Of a DNA stretch of 64,000 bases, positions 28,515-36,489 are shown one piece after another (the first letter of the stretch is position 1; each line of letters opens with the position of its first letter). The notes beneath the pieces are model-generated. The model was not told the origin of the DNA. It made no database searches and saw only the letters and a list, made by a program, of their open reading frames with translations. The position numbers were made by a program, and so were the translations under genes. Source of the stretch: Desulfitobacterium dichloroeliminans LMG P-21439 (GTDB lineage Bacteria; Bacillota; Desulfitobacteriia; Desulfitobacteriales; Desulfitobacteriaceae); NCBI RefSeq assembly GCF_000243135.2, contig NC_019903.1:3324001-3388000 (forward strand), in the 5' to 3' direction.

Positions 28515-29293
28515 GTGGCATCCATCCTTCCATAGCGGTCGACCATAATCATCTCGGCCATGATGCTAATTGCTATTTCTTCTGGAGTTTGTGCACCTAT
28601 ATCTAAGCCAATCGGGGTATAGACCCGATCGAGGACCACTTGACTATAGCCATTTTCTCTTAGATTGCTCACAATCGTTGCTACTTTGCGGCGGCTGCCG
28701 ATCATCCCCAAATAGGCTGCTTGAGGCTGCTTGAGCGCTTCTTCTAGGCAGGTTTGATCGTAGCGATGTCCGCGGGTCACGACGATGACATAGGTACTTT
28801 TATCGAAGGTTAATTCCTGAAGAGCACTGCGGAAATCTTGACAAATCACCTGATCCGCCTCAGGAAAACGTCCCTTATTGGCGAAGGAGGGACGATCATC
28901 GATGACGGTCACTTCATAATGCAGAAGCTTTCCCATCTGGACTAAGGGTAGGGCGATATGGCCTCCCCCCAGAATGATCAGCCGATGGGTAGGGGTAATC
29001 GGATCTAAAAATAGTTCAAGAGGAGAATCGCCTCGTTCCAAGGAAGGGTCACTCCCGATGAGCAGTCGCTCTGCTTCTCTCTGGCGAAGGACCTTCTGGA
29101 TCGGTTCATGTAGCAAGGAAAGCAAGCCCTCCGGCAGCTCTCCGGCAAGAAGCTCTCCCTTGCTATTGACTAGAAATTTACTCCCACAGGGTAAATCCTT
29201 TGTCCCGCGTGTGATAACGGTCCCCAGAACACCACTTTCCTTCGTTTGGGTGAGAGTATTCATTTTTTGTATTAGGTCTGGATTCATTATCAC
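28478..29293 (-). CDS. XdhC-family Moco insertion/maturation protein with Rossmann domain
   Basis: This 271-residue protein has a weak XdhC N-terminal half (VLGTVITRGTKDLPCGSKFLVN) and a clear C-terminal Rossmann domain: RLIILGGGHIALPLVQMGKLLHYEVTVIDDRP near 130-160, TYVIVVTRGHRYDQTCLEEAL near 195 and YLGMIGSRRKV near 220. It probably delivers the sulfurated or selenated cofactor to the hydroxylase. The N-terminal GGGC cysteine motif of the small gene next door is missing here, so the two genes look complementary, as if a single XdhC function were divided (inference). Confidence 0.85.
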   Translation of the reverse strand: MIMNPDLIQKMNTLTQTKESGVLGTVITRGTKDLPCGSKFLVNSKGELLAGELPEGLLSLLHEPIQKVLRQREAERLLIGSDPSLERGDSPLELFLDPITPTHRLIILGGGHIALPLVQMGKLLHYEVTVIDDRPSFANKGRFPEADQVICQDFRSALQELTFDKSTYVIVVTRGHRYDQTCLEEALKQPQAAYLGMIGSRRKVATIVSNLRENGYSQVVLDRVYTPIGLDIGAQTPEEIAISIMAEMIMVDRYGRMDATWTIKSLSQSVN

Positions 29294-29359
29294 ACCACCT
29301 TCAGGCTCTCATCAAAGATAAGTTTAGCCCCCTCTTCGGGCCTTGGTAAAACATTTTTC

Positions 29360-30004
29360 CTAGCCATCCTCTTTAACAAATAAGTTGCTTTCCTGACTTA
29401 GCTTAGGGCGATGCTCTAGGTATTCGTTCATGGTATCGATGTCGAGAAGAAAGTCTTTTAGCACAGGAAAGGTTGTCCAGCGTTCCCGATAGCGATTCAG
29501 GACCTGCTTTCCGCCCTGTTCGCCTTGGAGATTCATTAATTCAGAGATATAACGCGAGTGAAAAAATACGGGAGAGCCAGTGACTTCTAATGCTTTAGGG
29601 ACCAAGAAATCCGGTTCTTCTTCAATAAAAAAGCGAATCATCCGAGCTAGGGTCTGTTCATCCATTCCCACTTGGTCTCCGGGAATAAAGCAAACACCGG
29701 GCTCGACCTCGGAGTTATCTTTTAAACCGCAACGGATTGTCTCAGACAAGGGTTGCCCTGCGTACGATTGAATCCAGAAGTTGCTCTCTTCCCCAAGGCG
29801 ATAGGCTGAGCAAGTTTGGGGAGCAATCACAAGAATCTCACAACACTCTTCCTGATGGGTGGCTCCTACAGAATGTTCTCGAATTGCCAATTGAAGGGTC
29901 CAGAGCACATGGCCAAGAAGGGTTGTATTTCCCCAGGGCAAAGACAGCTTATCCTGTCCCATACGCGAGGCCTTTCCGGCAGCCATTACCACAAATCGCA
30001 ACAT
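29360..30004 (-). CDS. mocA: Molybdenum cofactor cytidylyltransferase-like NTP transferase
   Basis: The 214 residues have the nucleotidyltransferase fold with the signature VVMAAGKASRMGQDKLSLPWGNTTLLGH at the N terminus, where the AAGxxxRMG loop binds CTP, and FIPGDQVGMDEQTL near 105 for the metal site. MocA attaches CMP to molybdopterin to form the MCD cofactor used by many hydroxylases. The start overlaps the end of yqeC by 19 bases. Confidence 0.85.
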   Translation of the reverse strand: MLRFVVMAAGKASRMGQDKLSLPWGNTTLLGHVLWTLQLAIREHSVGATHQEECCEILVIAPQTCSAYRLGEESNFWIQSYAGQPLSETIRCGLKDNSEVEPGVCFIPGDQVGMDEQTLARMIRFFIEEEPDFLVPKALEVTGSPVFFHSRYISELMNLQGEQGGKQVLNRYRERWTTFPVLKDFLLDIDTMNEYLEHRPKLSQESNLFVKEDG

Positions 30005-30771
30005 GTTAGGCTCCCTTTCTTGACATCTCCCTCCGCTAGGCGAAGGTGCCGAGGCCGGGTCCGACTAGGACGAGGGTTTAGCATTTCCCCTTCTAGCTTC
30101 TTAAGTAAGGCCTGGCCGGTTCCTTCGATAGAAGAGTGGGCAGATTTTTGGTCTTCGAAGATATTAAACAACACAATCCAAGACAGTTCTTGGTACTCAG
30201 AATAAAATGCTGGGGAATTTAAGATATAATCTGCAGCATTTTCAATAGTCCATAGTCCGCCGAGAAGTTCGGGACATAGCTCCGATCGGTGGATTTCCTC
30301 TTCGGTGAGTGTTCCCCCCCAAAGTCCTCCGGAGATTAGAAGGATGGCTACTTGACTTCTTAAGGGTATCTGAGGCTCATGCTGATTCCAGCATTTTAGT
30401 TTTCTCCCCCGCGCTCCATCTCCTTCAATGAGCCAAACCCCACTGTCCTTCGTTTGCCCATTCAGAGCTTGATCCACGACCTGCACCCTAGGTCCCAGCC
30501 ATTTATTCTCTTCACCGTTCCTTTTGTACCAAAAGCAAGGTGTCTCGGTGTCTTGCGGAGGTGGAGCATCAGGATGCTCCCAGCTCTGCCAAAAGGAGCT
30601 GGACATAGGATAAACCTTGGTCGTCGTTGTGCCAATGACTCGTCGCCCTTGGGAGTAAATTTCTTGAGCTAAGGCTTGCAAGGCGGTGGTTTTTCCCCCT
30701 GCGCCGATAAAGACAATCACCTCAGCATAACCTGTCATCTCCCATAGGGTGACTGTTTTTTGTCTGAGCAT
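29986..30771 (-). CDS. yqeC: Selenium-dependent hydroxylase accessory protein YqeC
   Basis: The 261-residue protein has a P-loop-like start, VIVFIGAGGKTTALQALAQE (about 18-37), then GTTTTKVYP near 47 and WLIEGDGARGRKLKCW near 112, which are the marks of the YqeC family found beside selenium-dependent molybdenum hydroxylases. The precise step is unknown. It is the first gene of the eight-gene operon, with a 336-base leader that contains three hairpins. Confidence 0.83.
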   Translation of the reverse strand: MLRQKTVTLWEMTGYAEVIVFIGAGGKTTALQALAQEIYSQGRRVIGTTTTKVYPMSSSFWQSWEHPDAPPPQDTETPCFWYKRNGEENKWLGPRVQVVDQALNGQTKDSGVWLIEGDGARGRKLKCWNQHEPQIPLRSQVAILLISGGLWGGTLTEEEIHRSELCPELLGGLWTIENAADYILNSPAFYSEYQELSWIVLFNIFEDQKSAHSSIEGTGQALLKKLEGEMLNPRPSRTRPRHLRLAEGDVKKGSLTCCDLW

Positions 30772-31107
30772 TTTATCTTCACCTCGACCCGCCTAATTTA
30801 TTAACCGTATCTATCTTTCATTAACCACTAGGGATAAGTTTCTCAGCGATAGATAATGGGGTTCTTTTCAATCGAAGCAAACCCCAGTATTCATTTTTAT
30901 CATGGCAGAATCGCCCTATCGATGCAACCCATATTTCCATAATTCTCACGAAATGGGTGGAGATTTCTCCCCACCCACGCTTTCCTGCTATTCATAGCAG
31001 GAATATCCATAATAAATAAACGCATCAATGCACGTTTTAAGGCATTTTTTCAGTGTCCGGTGTCCCACATAGTGATTTCAATTTAGTAATTTTAATTCAG
31101 TGGTTTT
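30772..31107 (-). promoter_or_regulatory. Structured leader upstream of the yqeC operon
   Basis: Read towards yqeC, three hairpins occur in order: TTCCTGCTA/TAGCAGGAA (30982-31003), TGGGTGG-AGA/TCT-CCACCCA with a two-base bulge (30954-30977), and GGGGTT/AACCCC around a 16-base loop (30858-30885). I cannot match it to a known riboswitch, including the Moco motif. The far part may also hold the terminator of the permease gene. Confidence 0.4.
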
Positions 31108-32454
31108 CTATTTTGCTGTACTCGCCGCAACTTCGGGGGACTGTTCTTCCTTCTTTGCTCCGGAAGTAGGTCCATTGAAGAATGCATTAAGCAAAATTGC
31201 TGTAATGGAGCCTAAGGTAATTCCGCTGTGGAGGATAGTTTGGGTCCAAGCTGGGAAGAGGGAGAAAAAGTTTGGCGAAACCAAAGGAATGAGCCCAATG
31301 CCAATGCTAATAGCAACGATAAACAAATTATGATTATTGCTAAAATCCACTTTACTTAAAGTCTTGATCCCATTGGCTGCTACGATACCAAACATAGCAA
31401 TACCAGCGCCACCAAGGACTGCACTGGGGACAGAGGCGACGACCGTAGCCACTTTAGGGAACAGTCCGAGCACAACTAATATCACACCGGAGCCAGCGAC
31501 CACGAAACGGCTTTTGATCCCGGTGAGTCCTACCAGACCCACGTTTTGTGCAAAAGCGGTATAAGGGAAGGCGTTGAAGATTCCACCGAGCATAGTGGAT
31601 AAGCCGTCCGCTCTTAAGCCGCGGGTTAAGTCATCTTCACTTATATCTTTACCGACAATTTCACCGATGGCGAGAAAATCCCCGGTCGATTCGACCATTA
31701 CGACGAGCATCACGAGAATCATGGCAATGATTGCTCCCAACTCAAAGGTGGGTAGTCCAAAGTAAAAAGGTGTATCGATGCCGATCCAAGCGGCGTTGCC
31801 TACCCCAGTGAAGTTTACAAGCCCTAAGGGAACAGCCACAATCATTCCAACAACCAAACCAATGAGTACACTCACATTGGCAAGAAAACCTGTACAATAT
31901 TTATTGACGAGCAGAATGGTCAAGAGTACGATACCTGCTACTCCTAAAAAGGTCAGAGAACCATAATTCGGGTTGCCTACCCCTCCGGCAGCCCAGTTGA
32001 CACCCACTTGTAGGAGTGAAATGCCGATAATGGTAATGACACTTCCCGTGACGACCGGTGGAAAGAAGCGAATCAGTTTACTAAAAAAGGGTGCAATTAA
32101 GAGGGTAAATAATCCAGCAATAATGACTGCGCCAAAGATTCCTGTCATACCTTGATTCTGAGCAATCATGACCATAGGTGTTACGGCAGCAAAAGTAACC
32201 CCTTGAATAACGGGAATACGGATGCCGAATTTCCAGAAACCGATAGTTTGGATTAAAGTTGCAATACCACAAGTGAATAAGTCCGCATTAATAAGAAAAG
32301 CTGTTTGTTCTTTGGTTAATCCTGCTGCCCCCGCGATGATCAAAGGAACAGCTACTGCTCCGGCGTACATGGCGAGTACGTGCTGTAGTCCGTAAAGGAA
32401 AAGTTGCCCAAAAGGTAATACTTCGTCGACTGGATGCTTTGCTTGATTGGCCAC
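31108..32454 (-). CDS. NCS2-family purine (xanthine/guanine/uracil-type) permease
   Basis: This 448-residue protein, with about 12-14 membrane helices, begins HPVDEVLPFGQLFLYGLQHVLAMYAGAVAVPLII, the start of UraA/PbuX-type nucleobase:cation symporters. Family motifs are QGVTFAAVTPM near 85 and the acidic substrate site segment VVMVESTGDFLAIGEIVGKDI near 250. The guanine-class riboswitch in its leader indicates that it imports guanine, hypoxanthine or xanthine. It sits upstream of the molybdenum hydroxylase operon, so it probably supplies purines to that enzyme (inference). The C-terminal tail is charged and cytoplasmic. Confidence 0.9.
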   Translation of the reverse strand: MANQAKHPVDEVLPFGQLFLYGLQHVLAMYAGAVAVPLIIAGAAGLTKEQTAFLINADLFTCGIATLIQTIGFWKFGIRIPVIQGVTFAAVTPMVMIAQNQGMTGIFGAVIIAGLFTLLIAPFFSKLIRFFPPVVTGSVITIIGISLLQVGVNWAAGGVGNPNYGSLTFLGVAGIVLLTILLVNKYCTGFLANVSVLIGLVVGMIVAVPLGLVNFTGVGNAAWIGIDTPFYFGLPTFELGAIIAMILVMLVVMVESTGDFLAIGEIVGKDISEDDLTRGLRADGLSTMLGGIFNAFPYTAFAQNVGLVGLTGIKSRFVVAGSGVILVVLGLFPKVATVVASVPSAVLGGAGIAMFGIVAANGIKTLSKVDFSNNHNLFIVAISIGIGLIPLVSPNFFSLFPAWTQTILHSGITLGSITAILLNAFFNGPTSGAKKEEQSPEVAASTAK

Positions 32455-32529
32455 AGGAATTTCCTCCTCTTTCTGATGCAGTTCTTTCTTTACATTTTGA
32501 GCTTAATAAAACTTAGCTTACCCTGAAAG

Positions 32530-32586
32530 CAAACAAAAACCAGGAAGAGTGTTTAACTCAAAAAATGAGTAAAACACTCCGCCTGG
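32530..32586 (-). terminator. Intrinsic terminator controlled by the guanine riboswitch
   Basis: A long hairpin (arms spanning 32540-32586: CCAGG-nGAGTG...CACTC-nCCTGG around ACTCA/TGAGT) is followed on the minus strand by TTTTTGTTTG. It lies 31 bases downstream of the aptamer, between it and the permease gene. Confidence 0.85.
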
Positions 32587-32617
32587 CTATAATGATGCGC
32601 AGTACGGCACAGTTTTT

Positions 32618-32686
32618 GCTCATAGTCAGGCCATTTACGGCAGCCTGGTAGAAACTTGCAGACCCTATCTCTGCGGATATATGAAC
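32618..32686 (-). ncRNA. Purine riboswitch aptamer, guanine class
   Basis: Minus-strand P1 GTTCATA pairs with TATGAGC; P2 is GCAGA/TCTGC; J2/3 contains the conserved AGTTTCTACC; P3 is AGGC/GCCT with loop residues CCGTAAATG; J3/1 reads GACTATG. The C at 32625 corresponds to position 74 of the B. subtilis xpt aptamer, which selects guanine/hypoxanthine; adenine sensors have U. Confidence 0.95.
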
Positions 32687-32709
32687 AGTATGAAATTAGT
32701 ACAGTCCTT

Positions 32710-32738
32710 ATTGTAACTAAGACTTCTGCGAAGGTCAA
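32710..32738 (-). promoter_or_regulatory. Promoter of the riboswitch-permease transcript
   Basis: TTGACC (-35, 32733-32738) and TACAAT (-10, 32710-32715) on the minus strand are 17 bases apart, about 24 bases ahead of the aptamer. Confidence 0.85.
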
Positions 32739-32815
32739 TAGCTTTTTTCGAACATTATCGGCAAAATATCATAAAAAGTTCGATATCTACCTTCACCCCT
32801 CGGGTAACTTCAAAT

Positions 32816-33211
32816 TCATTGGATGACCCCCAATTGGAGCAATAGTTTATTTATTGCTTGGGTGTCGATGGGCTTGCCAAGGCAGCCCTCACAGCCGATG
32901 TCAAACGCTCTTTTGGTGTAGTCTGTTTCATCTAGGGCCGTAGTTAAAATGACTTTAACACGTTGATTACCTTTGACTTTCTTCTTAGCTTCATAATCCC
33001 GAATCGCTTTTAAAGCCTTAACCCCGTCCAGTTTAGGCATCATGATATCAAGAAAAATAATGTCGTAAGGTTTATTCTCTTGCATGGCCAGAGAATATGC
33101 TTCTAACGTTTCTAAACCATCGACCACCCGATCGACTTCACCGTATTGAGATAGAAATTGGGCCAAAAATAGATTGCTTGCTGTATCATCTTCTGCCACG
33201 AGTAGTTTCAT
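32816..33211 (-). CDS. CheY-like single-domain response regulator
   Basis: 131 residues from ATG 33211, preferred over the GTG at 33226 because GGGGGG precedes it. It is a lone receiver domain: the acidic pocket in LLVAEDDTASN, phosphoacceptor Asp in IIFLDIMMPKLDG near 54, Thr in ILTTALDE and Lys in CLGKPIDT near 108. No output domain is present, so it acts by protein contact, perhaps as a further phosphate sink for the hybrid kinase whose 3' end it overlaps by 26 bases. Confidence 0.88.
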   Translation of the reverse strand: MKLLVAEDDTASNLFLAQFLSQYGEVDRVVDGLETLEAYSLAMQENKPYDIIFLDIMMPKLDGVKALKAIRDYEAKKKVKGNQRVKVILTTALDETDYTKRAFDIGCEGCLGKPIDTQAINKLLLQLGVIQ

Positions 33212-35531
33212 TCCGCTTCCCCCCACTCAAATACTTGTATTCCAGCTCTAAACTGCATACATAATCCTTTGCTTCGTCAGGATTCCCCCGTCGAGCTGCT
33301 AGTTCCATTTTGAAGGCCAAAGTTTTCATTCGATCAGCATCTAGCACTGAACAGCGCTCCTTGATACGATGGGCAATATGTTCTAGCGCCACCACATCAC
33401 CACTAGTCATGGCAATCTGCAATTTATTTAGATCAAAGGCCATTTCCATAAGCTCTCGGTCTCGGTTCAACCGCGACCAAGATGGAGTGCTTTTTTGGGT
33501 GCTTACCCCCTCATCGGTGATGCAAATATCCACCTCAAGATTTTGGCTTTCTGGCCCTGTGTTCTGGGCAACTACCTTATTCAGGGTCATGACCAATTCC
33601 TCCATCATGACGGGCTTGGGAATATACTCATCCATGCCCGAACTAAGGAATCTCTCTCGGTCTGCTTTTAAGGCATAGGCCGTCAAGGCAATGATAGGGG
33701 TATGATTTTTAGCACCCTCCATGTGCCTGATTCTTTTTGTAACCTCCATCCCGTCTAGCTTAGGCAACTGAATATCCAAAAGAATAACATCATAGGGATT
33801 CCTTTGATAAAGAGCTAGGGCTGCTTCCCCATCCATGGCAACATCCACATCATGCCCATGTTTTTTGAGCATTTCTGTAATCACTAGAGAGTTTACAAGA
33901 TGATCTTCCGCAAGCAAAATCCGATAGGGTCCTAAGTCCCGTTCCTTTAAATTTTCGTTCGTTTGCTCCAAAGTCGGAATGAGAGAGGGCTTTCCAAAAT
34001 GTTTAAACCTTAAGATAAAGCAAAAGGAGCTTCCTTTTCCTTTTTGACTCTCTAGCCAAATCCTCCCCCCCATCATTTCAACAAGTTTCTTAGATATTGC
34101 TAAACCTAAGCCGGTTCCTCCGTACTTGCGTGTAATGGAGCCATCTACTTGATTAAATTGCTTAAAGAGTTTGGCTTGGTCCGCTTTAGATATTCCAATT
34201 CCAGTATCCATGATAGTGAATTTGAATTCCCAGAAGTCCTTATCCGATTGTATGCATTTAAGGGAAAGAGAAACTTCACCTTGCTCAGTAAATTTGATAG
34301 CATTATTCAGCAGGTTATTGAGCACTTGCTTGATCCGACCGGGATCCCCTATCAGATTGTTTGGAATATTGGCTGGTAAAATAGTATTGAGGTCCAGTCC
34401 CCTCCGTTCAGCTTCCGGAGCATGGGTCTTGATCGTGTCTTCGATAACTTTCTTTAGGTTAAAGCACATCTCATCTATTGCTAATTTTCCCGCCTCAATT
34501 TTAGAAAAATCAAGAATGTCATTAATGATCTTAAAAAGAGAATAGGCCGAGCTCTTAACGACCCTTAGATTCTCTCTCTGGCTCTCATCTAAGGCGGTCA
34601 AAAGGGTTAAATCAATCATGCCAATGATGCCGTTAATGGGTGTGCGAATCTCGTGACTCATATTCGCTAGAAATTCACTTTTGGCTCGGTTGGCTGCTTC
34701 CGCCTTTTCTTTAGCCGAATGCAGCTCTTGCTCAACCTGCTTCCTCTTCACTTCGATCTCTCTGCGCTCGGTAATATCTCTAGCAATAGAAAGTAACATC
34801 TTTTGCCCGCTTCGTAACATGTATTGTGCTTTAACTTCCACGGGGATTTCTAAGCCCTTCTCCGTCAAAATTGCTCCTTCGAAGGGAAGATAGCTTTCTT
34901 CTAATTGGGTTTGAGAATGTTCATCGGCAAAATTGACCGGACTCTTGACTACAATAACTTCTCTGCCCTGATGAATGATCTCTTCCTTTGTTAGTCCGAT
35001 AAGTTGAATGGCCATGGCATTGATTTCTTTGACACGGCCAATCTCGCCATTCTTCTTAACTTCATGGATAAAGATACAATCCGAGATTTTATCAAAAATC
35101 CCTCGGAACTTCTCTTCACTCTCTAGGAGAGCTACCGCTGTATTCTTCCTGTCCGAGATATCACGAATTATGCTGATGAGAACCCGTTTATCCCCTATAA
35201 TTACACTTTTTGAATTTACTTCTGCGGGAAAACGGGTTCCGTCTTTGCGCATATGTACTGTCTTAAAAAAAATTCCCTCTGTGCGGGCCTTAAACATCTG
35301 TTCCCAGGCTAAAACCGGCTCCACCCGCAGCTGAAAAACAGTTAGAGCCAATAGTTCTTCTCGGGTATACCCATAGGCTTGGATTGCCGAGGTATTAGCA
35401 TCCAAAATCAAGCCGCTTTCGTCGAAAAAGAAAATGATATCCTGAGCATTTTCAAAAAACACTTGATACCTCATACAGTTTTCTTCCACCCACAATTGCC
35501 GAGAAATCCGTTCTTCAGCCTCACTAAGCAC
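33186..35531 (-). CDS. PAS-PAS hybrid sensor histidine kinase with receiver and HPt domains
   Basis: About 781 residues from GTG 35531 (GAGGTG is well placed for it; another GTG lies at 35540). Order: PAS (about 20-130), second PAS (about 140-260), coiled linker, HisKA with phosphoacceptor NMSHEIRTP (about 290), ATPase domain with NNLLNNAIKFT, DTGIGI and GTGLGLAIS, receiver with ILLDIQLPKLDG (about 590), and a C-terminal HPt-like domain with His in IAHRIKERC. No membrane helix is predicted, so the sensor is cytoplasmic. It lies between a TetR gene (one base upstream of the alternative start) and a lone receiver. The signal is unknown. Confidence 0.9.
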   Translation of the reverse strand: MLSEAEERISRQLWVEENCMRYQVFFENAQDIIFFFDESGLILDANTSAIQAYGYTREELLALTVFQLRVEPVLAWEQMFKARTEGIFFKTVHMRKDGTRFPAEVNSKSVIIGDKRVLISIIRDISDRKNTAVALLESEEKFRGIFDKISDCIFIHEVKKNGEIGRVKEINAMAIQLIGLTKEEIIHQGREVIVVKSPVNFADEHSQTQLEESYLPFEGAILTEKGLEIPVEVKAQYMLRSGQKMLLSIARDITERREIEVKRKQVEQELHSAKEKAEAANRAKSEFLANMSHEIRTPINGIIGMIDLTLLTALDESQRENLRVVKSSAYSLFKIINDILDFSKIEAGKLAIDEMCFNLKKVIEDTIKTHAPEAERRGLDLNTILPANIPNNLIGDPGRIKQVLNNLLNNAIKFTEQGEVSLSLKCIQSDKDFWEFKFTIMDTGIGISKADQAKLFKQFNQVDGSITRKYGGTGLGLAISKKLVEMMGGRIWLESQKGKGSSFCFILRFKHFGKPSLIPTLEQTNENLKERDLGPYRILLAEDHLVNSLVITEMLKKHGHDVDVAMDGEAALALYQRNPYDVILLDIQLPKLDGMEVTKRIRHMEGAKNHTPIIALTAYALKADRERFLSSGMDEYIPKPVMMEELVMTLNKVVAQNTGPESQNLEVDICITDEGVSTQKSTPSWSRLNRDRELMEMAFDLNKLQIAMTSGDVVALEHIAHRIKERCSVLDADRMKTLAFKMELAARRGNPDEAKDYVCSLELEYKYLSGGKRNETTRGRR

Positions 35532-35541
35532 CCTTTTCACC

Positions 35542-36186
35542 TCAATCTATACTACTTTTTTCACAAGATGGTCTAGACGATTCGACGAGCTTTTGACCAA
35601 CAGGGGCCACCGAAGCTAGGATGTAGTTAATTGCTGCTAGAGTATTTTCTTTAAGGGAAAATCGATAGTTTTCGGTTCGCCACTTCAAAATCATTCGATC
35701 AAATGTACCTAAGATGATATCGACAAGCATCTCACTGTCTATGCTAGGGGCGACCTCGCCCACTTTCTTTGCTTGATCAATTATGTTCTTCATAACCATT
35801 GTTCGATCGGAAAAAACTGCCAATACCTTTTCCCTAAGCTCTGTTTCATGGATTAATGCACCATAGGATTCCAGCACCGAAGTGATGGCCGGGTAGTTTT
35901 CATAATAACTTAGAATCCCTTGAATAATATGCAGCATCTTGTCTCTGGGAGTAATTTCTTTGCGACAAGCCGCCACCGCCAGGACCTCATCAAACTGCGA
36001 AAAATGTTCAAGCACAGCTATAATTAAAGCATTTTTAGTATGATAGTGTTTGAAAATCGCGGCCTCCGAAACTCCCTCACGCTGGGCAACCTCCCGTGTA
36101 GAAAGACCCTGTAAGCCCTTCTCATGGATTATGGTTACCGCGGTTATAACTAAGGTCTCTTTGCGGTTGATCATTTTTGTATTCAT
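35542..36186 (-). CDS. TetR-family transcriptional regulator
   Basis: The 214-residue protein has the N-terminal helix-turn-helix (ITAVTIIHEKGLQGLSTREVAQREGVSEAAIFKHYHTKNALI) and a helical ligand domain. It is first in a three-gene run with the hybrid kinase and the lone receiver, an uncommon partnership that suggests it controls expression of that signalling unit. An extended -10 promoter (TGG then TATAAT, minus strand, 36300-36305) lies about 115 bases upstream. The ligand is unknown. Confidence 0.85.
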   Translation of the reverse strand: MNTKMINRKETLVITAVTIIHEKGLQGLSTREVAQREGVSEAAIFKHYHTKNALIIAVLEHFSQFDEVLAVAACRKEITPRDKMLHIIQGILSYYENYPAITSVLESYGALIHETELREKVLAVFSDRTMVMKNIIDQAKKVGEVAPSIDSEMLVDIILGTFDRMILKWRTENYRFSLKENTLAAINYILASVAPVGQKLVESSRPSCEKSSID

Positions 36187-36489
36187 ATATTCACCTTAAG
36201 CAAGCAAGTAATGATTTCTTACTCATCCTTCCATACTTCTATTAGGACTTACACGGTTACCCAACAGCTTAAAGTCCATTATTTAGTTTCGCTACCACGA
36301 TTATACCATATTTTCCTATAATGCGTGAAAAACGTCTAAAATCTCGCGGTTTTAGACGTTTCCCTCTTGCAGTGCTTTCATACACCCTTTGGTGTCATGA
36401 TTCCAGTAATTTTACTAGAATATCTACCCTACCCGGATCAAACTGAGGGCAAGGTTACATTACCCGTACCTTGCCCTCACTTCTTGTAT
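36187..36489 (-). promoter_or_regulatory. Intergenic region: TetR promoter and chemoreceptor terminators
   Basis: On the minus strand, a GC-rich hairpin (GAGGGCAAGGT/ACCTTGCCCTC, 36445-36478) follows the chemoreceptor stop by 11 bases. A second hairpin (AAACGTCTAAAA/TTTTAGACGTTT, 36330-36361) followed by TTTTTC is the better terminator. TATAAT for the TetR gene lies at 36300-36305. Confidence 0.7.
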
